NCBI RefSeq assembly: GCF_000718555.1
Contig: NZ_JOAN01000008.1
Coordinates: 150,701-214,700 of the forward strand
Origin: Micromonospora chokoriensis
Lineage (GTDB): Bacteria > Actinomycetota > Actinomycetes > Mycobacteriales > Micromonosporaceae
Reading direction: 5' to 3'
DNA: 64,000 nt
Below are positions 1 to 7,525 of this stretch, one piece after another (position 1 is the stretch's first letter; every line of letters starts with the position of its first letter). The notes beneath the pieces are model-generated. The model saw only the letters and a program-made list of their open reading frames with translations, was not told the origin of the DNA and did not search any database. The position numbers were made by a program, and so were the translations under genes.

Positions 1-1
1 G

Positions 2-1195
2 GCCGTGCACGCCGACGGGGAGATCTGGGGCGCCACCAACTTCCGGGTCCGCTCCGCCCTGGTGAAGCGGTACGGCCTCGGCACGCCGCAGCGGCAGCTC
101 GACTGCGCGCAGGGCAAGGTCGCGGCCGACCAGTGCCCGGGTAACCGGCGCTGGTCGCAGTTGGTCTTCGACTCGTTCCTGCTCCAGGCCGCCAGCCAGG
201 TCAGCATGCTCGACATGCGGGACAACATGCTCACCGCCGACCTGCTCCGCTTCGGCGGCGCCAACCAGGACCTGATCTGGGCCGAGTTCGCCCGCTCCGG
301 GATGGGCCGGGACGCCGCCACCTTCGGTGCCGGCGACACCGACCCGACGCCGAGCTTCGCCTCGCCACGCGGGGGCAACGCGACGCTCACCCTGCGCCCG
401 CGCGGGGACAGCGCCAACGCGCCGATCCGGGTGTACGTGGGGGCGTACGAGGCACGGGCCGTGCCGGTGGCCGACACCGACCCGGCGACCCCGATCCCGG
501 ACACCGTGGAGCTGGTGGCCGGCACGTACGACCTGCTCGCCGTGGCCCCCGGCTTCGGGCACCAGCGGCTCAGCGTGGTCGCCAAGGCCGGGCAGGACGG
601 GTACGTCGACCTGCGGATGAGCCGCAACCTCGCCTCCACCACGTCCGGTGCCACAGTCACCGGCGACGGTGTCAACCTGGACCAGGTCGTCGACGACACC
701 GAGGCGACGAACTGGGCCTCCCTGGACGGAGTCGCCGGCCGGCAGCTCACCGTGGCGCTGCCGGGAGGCACCCCGCAGACGGTCAAGCGGGTGAACGTCA
801 GCGCGATGCTGCGCCCGGCGATCACCGGCGACGCCGACACCGGCGCGCAGAACGCGCTAAGTGCCCTGCGCTCGTTCGCGGTGTCCGCCTGCAACGCGAC
901 GACCACCGACTGCGCGGACCCGGCGCGCTGGCAGCGCATCTACACCAGCGCGGGCGACGCGTTCCCCGGCGGGGCGTTCCGGGCGTACAGCCGCGACATC
1001 AACCTGCGGACGTTCGCGGTGCCCACCACCCTCGCCACCCACCTGCGCTTGGAGGTGCTGACGAGCCAGTGCACCGGCGGCCCGCACTACGCGGGTGAGC
1101 AGGACGACGACCCGGCCACCACGACGGACTGCGCGACCGCCAGCCCGGCTCGGAGCCAGGTCCGGATCGCCGAGTTCCAGGCGTTCTCGAAGTGA
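2..1195 (+). CDS. M36 (fungalysin-type) secreted metallopeptidase, C-terminal part
   Basis: The reading frame is already open at the left edge, so this is the 3' end of a larger gene; the HEXXH zinc motif must lie outside the window. The first residues, HADGEIW followed by an RSALVKRYG helix, match the stretch just after the active site in M36 peptidases. The catalytic C-lobe runs to about residue 115 (LRFGGANQDLIWAEFARSGMG). After it come a beta-rich carboxypeptidase-regulatory-like segment (about 125-200) and a discoidin-like module (about 215-395) with paired cysteines. Such accessory domains usually bind sugars or cell surfaces. The protein is inferred to be exported; its signal peptide is not visible. 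Family assignment is good; substrate unknown. Confidence 0.8.
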   Translation, partial: AVHADGEIWGATNFRVRSALVKRYGLGTPQRQLDCAQGKVAADQCPGNRRWSQLVFDSFLLQAASQVSMLDMRDNMLTADLLRFGGANQDLIWAEFARSGMGRDAATFGAGDTDPTPSFASPRGGNATLTLRPRGDSANAPIRVYVGAYEARAVPVADTDPATPIPDTVELVAGTYDLLAVAPGFGHQRLSVVAKAGQDGYVDLRMSRNLASTTSGATVTGDGVNLDQVVDDTEATNWASLDGVAGRQLTVALPGGTPQTVKRVNVSAMLRPAITGDADTGAQNALSALRSFAVSACNATTTDCADPARWQRIYTSAGDAFPGGAFRAYSRDINLRTFAVPTTLATHLRLEVLTSQCTGGPHYAGEQDDDPATTTDCATASPARSQVRIAEFQAFSK

Positions 1196-1196
1196 C

Positions 1197-1232
1197 GCCG
1201 TGGGGCCGGCGGGCATCCGTCGGCCCCACGGC
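1197..1232. terminator. Bidirectional hairpin between convergent genes
   Basis: Perfect 12-bp arms (GCCGTGGGGCCG at 1197-1208 and its complement at 1221-1232) with a 12-nt loop sit immediately after the M36 stop codon and 6 bp before the end of the opposing gene. There is no long T-tract, as is usual in high-GC actinobacteria. It probably ends transcription from both sides. Confidence 0.7.
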
Positions 1233-1238
1233 CCCCGA

Positions 1239-2129
1239 TCAGCGGCGGGCCGGTCGCCAGGGGTCCGCGGCGACCGGACGCTCCCAGCGCCGGTCCACCG
1301 GTGGGTCGTCGGCCTCGTCGGCGTCCCCGGCCGGGGCCCGGGTCAGGTGCCGCAGCCGCAGCAGCAACCCCACCCCGAGGAAGAGCAGCAGCCCGCCGAG
1401 CAGGAACGCGGCCTGCATCACGCCGAACGCGCCGGACTGCGCGACCGGACGGTTGGCTGCCGGTGGCGCGGCGTCGGCCCCGTACTCCTCGACCGGCTCC
1501 TCCGTCGCCGTGCTCTCGTCCTCGGTCGGCGCACTCGCGGATTCGGTGGGCTCCGGCGGTGTCGCCGTCGGCTTCGGCGTACCGGTGGGGACACCGCCCA
1601 CCCCCACCACCGAGCGGGTGGCGGTCTGCCGGGCCAGCAGGCGCAGGTTGGCGTCGTACGCCTCGGCGGCGAGGGTGACCCGCCCCTGGGTGACGTCCTC
1701 GGCGAAGGCCACCCGGTAGCGGGCCGTGACCGTGCGGCCCGGGCAGAGCGTGCCCGGGTCGAGCTGCCGGTCGGTCAACCGAGCCACGTCACCGTCGGTA
1801 CGGATGTCCAGCGGAAAGTCGCCGGCCTCCTCCACCCGGTCCATCTTCACCTGGTCGAGCCGGATGCCCTGCACGCTGAGCACCATCGACCAGCGCACCT
1901 TCGCGCACCCGCCGCGCCGATCCGTCTGGGAGACCACCGCGGAGATCGTCCGCACCTGCTCGCCGGCGGTGAACCGTCCCGGCAGGCCGCTCAACTCGGT
2001 GGTGAAGGCCGCCTGTGCCGGGCTGGCCACCGCCAGCTCCACCCCGCTCAGACAGGCCAGCACCACCCCTGCCCTCAGCGCATACCGCCACACCGTCACC
2101 ACCGCCACCCTCCGTTCGGTCGCCTCCAC
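1239..2129 (-). CDS. Secreted, C-terminally membrane-anchored protein of unknown function
   Basis: 296 residues. An N-terminal signal segment (about 12-40, ending SPAQA-AF) is followed by a beta-rich extracellular domain (about 41-185) with three cysteines, then a Pro/Thr/Glu-rich linker (about 190-225), a hydrophobic helix (about 237-262) and a short basic cytoplasmic tail. This is the layout of actinobacterial cell-surface proteins. I recognise no family and assign no function. The GTG start at 2129 lies 6 nt after TAGCGT (2141-2136 on the minus strand) with no Shine-Dalgarno, so the mRNA is probably leaderless. It is divergent from the methyltransferase gene and convergent with the peptidase. 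Confidence 0.75.
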   Translation of the reverse strand: MEATERRVAVVTVWRYALRAGVVLACLSGVELAVASPAQAAFTTELSGLPGRFTAGEQVRTISAVVSQTDRRGGCAKVRWSMVLSVQGIRLDQVKMDRVEEAGDFPLDIRTDGDVARLTDRQLDPGTLCPGRTVTARYRVAFAEDVTQGRVTLAAEAYDANLRLLARQTATRSVVGVGGVPTGTPKPTATPPEPTESASAPTEDESTATEEPVEEYGADAAPPAANRPVAQSGAFGVMQAAFLLGGLLLFLGVGLLLRLRHLTRAPAGDADEADDPPVDRRWERPVAADPWRPARR

Positions 2130-2215
2130 CCCGCAACGCTAGAAGCGGGACACCTGCCCGACCAGACGGGTGTGTTCGCACCGGGCGGCAAGGGAAGGGT
2201 GGGTTTTCACCGACC

Positions 2216-2234
2216 GTGGTGAACCGGTCACCAC
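2216..2234. promoter_or_regulatory. Operator-like dyad between divergent genes
   Basis: Perfect inverted repeat GTGGTGA-ACCGG-TCACCAC in the 150-bp divergent region. It is centred about 55 bp upstream of the GTG at 2280 and about 95 bp upstream of the opposite gene. Size and symmetry suit a dimeric repressor site; the regulator is unknown. Confidence 0.45.
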
Positions 2235-2279
2235 TCCCCCGCGACACGCCGGGAGTCGGGCCGCTGGGAGAATCAGCCG

Positions 2280-2948
2280 GTGTCCGAGCTCTCCAGCACG
2301 TTCGTCCGGCTGCACGCCCGACTGACCCCCGTCCCCTTCGTTCCCGAGGTGCGGCTGCACCAGGCGGACGAGCCGATCGGGCTGTGGGAGCTGACCGAGG
2401 GTGAGTTCTCCACCGACCGGCCGCCGCCGTTCTGGGCGTTCGCCTGGGCCGGCGGTCAGGCGCTCGCCCGCTACGTGACCGACCACCCGGAGCTGGTCGC
2501 CGGCCGCCGGGTGCTCGACCTCGCCTCCGGCTCCGGCCTGGTGGCCATCGCCGCCGCCCGCGCCGGCGCGGCGTCGGTGCGGGCCGTTGAGGTGGACGAG
2601 CTGGCCGTGGCGGCGGTCGCCCTCAACGCCAAGGCCAACGGGGTACGCGTCGACGCCGAGTTCGCCGACATCCTCGACGGCGACGCCGGGGACGCCGAGG
2701 TGGTGCTCGCCGGAGACGTCTTCTACAGCGACGCGATGGCCCGCCGGGTCCTGCGGTTCCTGCTCCGCGCCGCCCGGGCCGGCGCGCCGGCGTTTGTCGG
2801 TGACCCCGGCCGGGCGTTCCTGCCCCGGGACCGCTTCGACGAGTTGGCCGCGTACGACGTGCCGGTGCCGGAGGCGCTGGAGAGCGTACGGGTGAAGCGC
2901 ACCACCGTCTGGCGGCTGCGAGCCGGTCTGCCGGGGGCCTCCGGCTAG
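2280..2948 (+). CDS. Class I SAM methyltransferase, ETF-beta lysine methyltransferase (METTL20)-like
   Basis: 222 residues. The segment PPFWAFAWAGGQALARYVTDHPEL (41-64), directly before the SAM-binding motif VLDLASGSGLVAIAA (about 73-87), matches the hallmark of bacterial and mitochondrial METTL20/ETFBKMT enzymes, which methylate lysines of electron-transfer flavoprotein beta. The second motif is VVLAGDVFYS (about 141-150). The protein is cytosolic. The assignment rests on this signature; general small-protein methylation cannot be excluded. The GTG start lies 6 nt after GAGAAT (2268-2273), a -10-like hexamer, so the message may be leaderless. The P450 gene begins 9 bp after the stop. Confidence 0.75.
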   Translation: MSELSSTFVRLHARLTPVPFVPEVRLHQADEPIGLWELTEGEFSTDRPPPFWAFAWAGGQALARYVTDHPELVAGRRVLDLASGSGLVAIAAARAGAASVRAVEVDELAVAAVALNAKANGVRVDAEFADILDGDAGDAEVVLAGDVFYSDAMARRVLRFLLRAARAGAPAFVGDPGRAFLPRDRFDELAAYDVPVPEALESVRVKRTTVWRLRAGLPGASG

Positions 2949-2951
2949 CGT
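2946..2951 (+). promoter_or_regulatory. -10 hexamer TAGCGT overlapping a stop codon
   Basis: TAGCGT lies 6 nt before the GTG start of the P450 gene, the spacing of a leaderless promoter. Its first three bases are the TAG stop of the methyltransferase gene, so one sequence would both end one gene and start the next transcript. Confidence 0.5.
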
Positions 2952-2957
2952 GTCCGG

Positions 2958-4136
2958 GTGCTGTTCCGCAGCTGGGCGCAGGTGGCCGACCCCGCATGGC
3001 CGGACGTGGCCCGGGTGCCGGACCACGTCGGCGGCACCCACCTGGTCGTCACCCGGCACGCGCTGGTCCGCCAGGTCCTCGCCGACCCGGTCACCTACCG
3101 GCCGGACAACGCGCTGGACGCGGTGACACCGATGCCGGTGACCGCGCTGCGGCTGCTCGCCGGGCACCGGTTCCGGCTGCCGCCGACCCTGGCGAACAAC
3201 TCGGGCGCCAGCCATCCGCAGATCCGGGCGATCGTCGCGGAGGCGTTGCACCCCGCCCGGGTCGCCGCGCAGCGGCCCTGGCTCACCGCGCTGGTCCGGG
3301 ACCGGGTCGCCCGGATCGAGGCCACGCTCGACGCCGGTGAGCCGGTCGACCTGTACGCGGACCTCGCCGCCGACCTGCCGCTGCTGGTGCTGGCCCGGCT
3401 GGTCGAGTTGCCGGACGCGCCGGTCGGCGCGGTCAAGGAGTTCGCCCGCGCCGCGCTGGAGTTGTTCTGGGCGCCACTGGACGCCGACCGGCAGGTGGCG
3501 CTCGCCGCCGAGGTGGGCCGGTTCCACCGCGTACTGCGTGACTTCGCGGCCACCGGCGGCGGGTTGGCCGCCGAACTGCGCGCCGCCGGGCACCCGCCGG
3601 ACGTGGTGGTCGGCGCGCTCTTCTTCCTGCTGGTCGCGGGGCAGGAGACCACCTCGCAGTTCCTCACCCTGCTGCTGCACCGGCTGGCCGGCGAGCCCGC
3701 CGTACGGGCTGGCCTGCGCACCGGCGAGGTCGCGGTGGCCGACGTGGTGGAGGAGGGCCTGCGGCTGGAACCACCGATCGTCACCTGGCGGCGGGTGGCG
3801 GCGACGGAGAGCACGCTGGGCGGGACGCGGGTGCCGGCGGGCAGCAGCCTGGTGCTGTGGCTGGGCCGCGCCGGCCGCGACCCGGCGATCGTGGAGTCGC
3901 CCGACGAATTCCGTCCGGGCCAGCGTGGATCGCGCCGCCACCTGGCGTTCGGGGCGGGCGCGCACCGCTGTGTCGGGGACGTGCTGGCCCGGATGGAGGC
4001 AGCGGTGGTGGTGGCCGAGGCCGCGCCGCTGCTGGACGGCGTGACCGTGCTCCGCCCGCCCTGGTGCCCGGACAACCTCACCTTCCGGATGCCGGACGCG
4101 TTCGTGGTCCGCCGCCGCTCGCACACACCGGGCTGA
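2958..4136 (+). CDS. Cytochrome P450
   Basis: 392 residues, normal for a soluble bacterial P450. Visible are the I-helix oxygen-binding motif AGQETTS (227-233), the K-helix ExxR as EGLR (266-269) and the heme-binding loop FGAGAHRCVG (331-340) with the thiolate ligand Cys338. The enzyme is cytosolic and would need a ferredoxin and reductase, neither of which is encoded nearby. Substrate unknown; no biosynthetic cluster surrounds it. It follows the methyltransferase gene closely but has its own TAGCGT hexamer, so it may be transcribed separately. Family certain, chemistry unknown. Confidence 0.93.
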   Translation: MLFRSWAQVADPAWPDVARVPDHVGGTHLVVTRHALVRQVLADPVTYRPDNALDAVTPMPVTALRLLAGHRFRLPPTLANNSGASHPQIRAIVAEALHPARVAAQRPWLTALVRDRVARIEATLDAGEPVDLYADLAADLPLLVLARLVELPDAPVGAVKEFARAALELFWAPLDADRQVALAAEVGRFHRVLRDFAATGGGLAAELRAAGHPPDVVVGALFFLLVAGQETTSQFLTLLLHRLAGEPAVRAGLRTGEVAVADVVEEGLRLEPPIVTWRRVAATESTLGGTRVPAGSSLVLWLGRAGRDPAIVESPDEFRPGQRGSRRHLAFGAGAHRCVGDVLARMEAAVVVAEAAPLLDGVTVLRPPWCPDNLTFRMPDAFVVRRRSHTPG

Positions 4137-4171
4137 CCGGAACCTGACATCCGCTCGGTATGTTTCCGGGC

Positions 4172-5038
4172 GTGTCAGCCATCCCCACTCGTCGGATCCC
4201 TGTCGTCGTAACGCTTCTGGCCCTGCTGACGTTGACTGCCTGCGCAGTCCGCCCTGGCCACACGACCCACGCCCGGCAGATCACCATGGCCCAGCCGACC
4301 CCGTCCGCCCCGGTCCCGACCCCGTCGGCCTCGCCGTCCGCGTCCGCCTCGCCGTCCGCGTCCGCGAAGCCCGCGTTCAAGAGCCTGGCCTGGTACGTGG
4401 CCCAGGTGCCGACGTTCCCCGAGGTGCCGCTGCCGCAACCGGTGGCGCTGCCCGCGACTGGGTCGGCCCCGTTCTGGCACCGCCTGCCAACCGACCAGAA
4501 GGTCGCCTTCATCACCATCGACGACGGTGGGCTGGCCCGCCCGCCGGGGGTGATCGACTTCATCTGGGAGGCGCGCATCCCGGTCACGATGTTCCTCAAC
4601 TCACCGGCGGCGGCGGAGCACACCGACTACTTCCGACAGATCGAGGCGGTGGGCGGGATCGTGGAGAACCACACCATCACGCACACCTCGCTGGCCGGCC
4701 GGTCGTACGACTATCAGAAGCAGGAGATCTGCGGTGCCGCGGACAAGCTGGAAGGGCTCTTCGGCAAGCGGCCCACCCTGTTCCGCCCGCCGTTCGGTGA
4801 ACACGACAGCACCACGCTGCAGGCCGCACACGACTGCGGCGCGAAGGCGGTCCTGCACTGGACCGAGACCGTCCACGAGGGGAAGGTGCGCTACCAGACC
4901 CCGGAGAAGGTGGTCCAACCCGGCGACGTGCTGCTGATGCACTTCCGGCCGGCGCTGATGGACGACCTGCTCGCGGCGTTGAAGGCGATCCATCGGGCCG
5001 GGCTCACCCCGGCGCTGCTGGAGCAGTACGTACGGTGA
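4172..5038 (+). CDS. Polysaccharide deacetylase (NodB/CE4 family) lipoprotein
   Basis: 288 residues from GTG 4172. An ATG in frame at 4160 is also possible, but GTG 4172 sits 7 nt after TATGTT (4159-4164), a leaderless arrangement. A signal peptide ends in the lipobox LTAC (Cys24), followed by a Pro/Ser/Ala linker of about 30 residues. The NodB domain shows motif 1 as TIDDGG (usually TFDDGP), motif 2 HTITH, motif 3 RPPFGEHD and a final LLMHF, so the two Asp and two His of the metal/catalytic site are kept. It should remove acetyl groups from a cell-wall or extracellular polysaccharide on the outer face of the membrane. Whether the target is peptidoglycan, chitin or xylan cannot be told. Confidence 0.88.
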   Translation: MSAIPTRRIPVVVTLLALLTLTACAVRPGHTTHARQITMAQPTPSAPVPTPSASPSASASPSASAKPAFKSLAWYVAQVPTFPEVPLPQPVALPATGSAPFWHRLPTDQKVAFITIDDGGLARPPGVIDFIWEARIPVTMFLNSPAAAEHTDYFRQIEAVGGIVENHTITHTSLAGRSYDYQKQEICGAADKLEGLFGKRPTLFRPPFGEHDSTTLQAAHDCGAKAVLHWTETVHEGKVRYQTPEKVVQPGDVLLMHFRPALMDDLLAALKAIHRAGLTPALLEQYVR

Positions 5039-5054
5039 CCTGACGAAAGTCAGG
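5039..5054. promoter_or_regulatory. Dyad CCTGAC-GAAA-GTCAGG upstream of the ABC exporter
   Basis: A perfect 6-bp-arm inverted repeat centred about 66 bp upstream of the ATG at 5113. Its core 13-mer GACGAAAGTCAGG recurs at 9135-9147 in front of the two-component kinase gene. This is a good candidate binding site for the response regulator encoded at 6848-7525. The dyad could also form a small RNA hairpin at the end of the deacetylase gene. Confidence 0.5.
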
Positions 5055-5078
5055 GGTAGGTGGTGCCGTTCGGGCGCG

Positions 5079-5106
5079 GTGGCACAGTGGGCCACTCGCC
5101 TAGCGT
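5079..5106 (+). promoter_or_regulatory. Leaderless promoter of the ABC-2 operon
   Basis: TAGCGT (5101-5106) lies 6 nt before ATG 5113. An inverted repeat GTGGC-N7-GCCAC (5079-5095) covers the -35 area and could bind a further regulator. No Shine-Dalgarno is present. Confidence 0.5.
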
Positions 5107-5112
5107 CAGCGC

Positions 5113-6045
5113 ATGATCACATTACGTGGGTTGACGAAACGGTTCGGGTCGACCGTCGCGGTCGACGCGTTGACCGTCGACATCGCGCCTGGGCGGGTCA
5201 CCGGCTTCCTCGGCCCCAACGGCGCCGGCAAGTCCACCACCATGCGGATGATCCTCGGGCTGGACCGTCCCACCGCCGGGCAGGCCCTGGTCGGCGGGCG
5301 CGCGTACCGGGAGTTGCGCCGGCCACTGCACGAGGTGGGCGCGCTGCTCGACGCCCGGGCCATCCACCCGGCCCGGTCCGGCCGGGCGCACCTGCGGGCC
5401 ATGGCGCAAAGCAACGGCATCCCCGCCCGCCGCGTCGACGAGGTGCTGGACACCGTCGGGCTGGACGCACGGGCCGCCGGTAAGCCGGGGCGGACGCTCT
5501 CGCTCGGCATGGGCCAACGGCTCGGCATCGCCGGCGCGCTGCTCGGCGACCCACCGGTGCTGATGTTCGACGAGCCGGTGAACGGCCTCGACCCGGACGG
5601 GGTGCGCTGGGTGCGGGAGCTGACGCGCTCGCTGGCCGACGAAGGGCGGACGGTCTTCGTCTCCAGCCACCTGATGAGCGAGATGCAGCTCACCGCCGAC
5701 CAGCTCGTGGTGATCGGCCGGGGGCGACTGCTCGCCGACGCGCCGATCGACGAGGTGATCGCCGGCAGCACGGTCGTGGTCCGGGTCCGCAGCCCGCACC
5801 CGGACGGGCTGGCCACCCTCGCCGCGCGCCTCACCGCCGCCGGCGCGAGCGTCGAGGCGGCCGACCCCGACGAGCTGACCGTCACCGGCGTCAGCGCAGA
5901 CCAGGTCGGGGACCTGGCACACGAGCTGGGGGTACGACTGCACGAGCTGAGCGCGCACGCCGCGTCGCTGGAGCAGGCGTTCATGGAGTTGACCGCCGAC
6001 AGCGTCGAGTACGCCGGCGGCCCGACCAGAGGTGGCGCGCGATGA
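5113..6045 (+). CDS. ABC transporter ATP-binding protein (ABC-2 type)
   Basis: 310 residues. Walker A GPNGAGKS (about 36-43), a degenerate signature LSLGMGQR (about 133-140), Walker B VLMFDEP (about 154-160) and the switch His in SSHLM (about 190) are all present. The C-terminal 80 residues form the extra domain common in drug- or lantibiotic-export ATPases of the BcrA/NatA type. Its stop overlaps the start of the permease gene by ATGA, so the two form one exporter. Adjacent convergent genes encode a LuxR-type two-component system, a common arrangement for cell-envelope stress or antibiotic-resistance exporters. Cargo unknown. Confidence 0.92.
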   Translation: MITLRGLTKRFGSTVAVDALTVDIAPGRVTGFLGPNGAGKSTTMRMILGLDRPTAGQALVGGRAYRELRRPLHEVGALLDARAIHPARSGRAHLRAMAQSNGIPARRVDEVLDTVGLDARAAGKPGRTLSLGMGQRLGIAGALLGDPPVLMFDEPVNGLDPDGVRWVRELTRSLADEGRTVFVSSHLMSEMQLTADQLVVIGRGRLLADAPIDEVIAGSTVVVRVRSPHPDGLATLAARLTAAGASVEAADPDELTVTGVSADQVGDLAHELGVRLHELSAHAASLEQAFMELTADSVEYAGGPTRGGAR

Positions 6046-6812
6046 GCACCGGCACCAGGCACGGCGCGGTTGCCGCCGAGTGGACCAAGCTCTCCTCGGT
6101 GCGCAGCACCTGGTGGACGGCGCTGGCCGGGCTGCTGGTGATGGCCGCGAGCGCCGGCCAACTGGCCATCTACGCCGCGAACGACAACACCAACGACGAC
6201 CCGGCCGACGACCTGGGGATCGTCACCGTCGGCAGCGTGCTGATCGACTCGGTCGAGCTGACCCAGTACGTGGTGCTGGCGCTCGGCCTGCTGGCGATCA
6301 CCGCCGAGTTCACCAGCGGCACCATCCGGACGACGTTGCAGTGCACCCCGTCGCGTGGTCGCGTACTGCTGGCCAAGGCCGCGGTCACCTTCGCGGTCAC
6401 CTTCGCGCTCGGGCTGCTGCTCGGCGGCGTCGGCGTCGGAGTGGCCCGGCCGGTGCTCGGCGAGTGGGGCAGCGCCCCGGCCGCCGGCACGCTCGGTGAC
6501 ATCGTGGCGGTGGCGGCCTACCTGGCGCTTGTCGGCGTCCTCGCCCTGGGTCTCGGTGCTGCGCTGCGCAGCGCGGTGCTCACGCTCACCGTGCTCCTCG
6601 CCACGCTGATGATCGTGCCGCTGTCCCTCCAGGAGCCGGACATCGACGTGCTGAACCGGATCGCCGACGTGTTCCCCGGCGTGGCCGGCGGGCACTTCCT
6701 GGCCGGCGACACCGAGCCGTACCCGAGCCTGGTCGGGCTGGCCCTGCTCGCCGGGTGGGCCGGCGCGGCACTGCTGCTGGGCCGCACGGCACTGCGCCGC
6801 CGCGACGCGTAA
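6042..6812 (+). CDS. ABC-2 type permease
   Basis: 256 residues with about six membrane segments. It begins with the EWTKLSSVRSTWW motif typical of actinobacterial ABC-2 permeases, and the segment ITAEFTSGTIRTTL is the conserved cytoplasmic loop after the second helix. It is translationally coupled to the ATPase (ATGA overlap), with which it should form the exporter, and is followed by a strong terminator. Confidence 0.88.
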   Translation: MSTGTRHGAVAAEWTKLSSVRSTWWTALAGLLVMAASAGQLAIYAANDNTNDDPADDLGIVTVGSVLIDSVELTQYVVLALGLLAITAEFTSGTIRTTLQCTPSRGRVLLAKAAVTFAVTFALGLLLGGVGVGVARPVLGEWGSAPAAGTLGDIVAVAAYLALVGVLALGLGAALRSAVLTLTVLLATLMIVPLSLQEPDIDVLNRIADVFPGVAGGHFLAGDTEPYPSLVGLALLAGWAGAALLLGRTALRRRDA

Positions 6813-6815
6813 GCA

Positions 6816-6856
6816 GACGGCTGAGCGGGGGCCTGGGGGAGCCCCGCTCAGCCGTC
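6816..6856. terminator. Bidirectional terminator between exporter and response regulator
   Basis: Perfect 15-bp arms (6816-6830 and 6842-6856) with an 11-nt loop. It starts 3 bp after the permease stop, and its right arm contains the end of the convergent response-regulator gene, so it serves both transcripts. Confidence 0.8.
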
Positions 6857-7525
6857 GACCAACCCCGCCTCGTACGCGAGGATCGCCGCCTGCACCCGGT
6901 TACGCACATCCAACCGGGTGAAGATGCTGGTCAGGTAGCTCTTCACGGTGCCCTCCACGAGGTGCAGCCGGCGGGCGATCTCGGCGTTGGAGAGGCCCGC
7001 CCCGACCAGCGCCAGCACCTCCCGTTCCCGTTCGGTCAACCCGGCCGTCCGGTCCCGGGCGGCGGGTCGGCGAGCCAGCCGGCCAGCGCCCAGCTCGATC
7101 ACCCGACGGGCCACCCTCGGCGACAGGTACGCCCCGCCGTCGGCGACCGCGTGCACACCGGCGAGCAGCTCACGCGGGTCGCCGGCCTTGAGCAGGAACC
7201 CGCTGGCACCGTGCCCGAGCGCCCGCGCCACGTGGTCGTCCTCGCCGAACGTGGTCAACATGATCGTCGCGGTCTCCGGCACGACCCGGTGGATCTCGGC
7301 GGCGGCGGCCAACCCGTCCAGCCGCGGCATCCGGATGTCCAGCAGCGCGACCCGGGGTCGGTGCGCACGGACCAACTCCACCGCCGCGTGCCCGTCGCCG
7401 GCCTCGGCGACCACCTCGATGCCGGGGTCGCTGGCGAGGATGGCCCGGACACCGGCCCGGATCATCGCCTCGTCGTCGGCCAGCACGACCCGGACCGGCG
7501 GTACCCCCGTCGTGTCGGTGTCCAC
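6848..7525 (-). CDS. LuxR/NarL-family response regulator
   Basis: 225 residues from GTG 7525, which overlaps the kinase stop as TAGTG; an upstream GTG at 7537 is possible but overlaps the ribosome site AAGGAG. The receiver domain has the acidic pocket VLADDEAM and the phospho-acceptor Asp63 in LLDIRMP, with Lys in FLLKAG. A LuxR-type helix-turn-helix (LTEREREVLALVGAGLSNAEIA, then GTVKSY) fills the C-terminus. It is the partner of the kinase immediately upstream. The shared motif GACGAAAGTCAGG before the kinase gene and before the ABC operon suggests it activates both. Confidence 0.93.
   Translation of the reverse strand: MDTDTTGVPPVRVVLADDEAMIRAGVRAILASDPGIEVVAEAGDGHAAVELVRAHRPRVALLDIRMPRLDGLAAAAEIHRVVPETATIMLTTFGEDDHVARALGHGASGFLLKAGDPRELLAGVHAVADGGAYLSPRVARRVIELGAGRLARRPAARDRTAGLTEREREVLALVGAGLSNAEIARRLHLVEGTVKSYLTSIFTRLDVRNRVQAAILAYEAGLVDG

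Noticed and set aside
2139..4124. A 661-codon open frame antisense to the P450 and methyltransferase genes
   Set aside because: It mirrors the GC-rich third positions of real genes and has Arg/Gly/His-rich low-complexity content with no domain.
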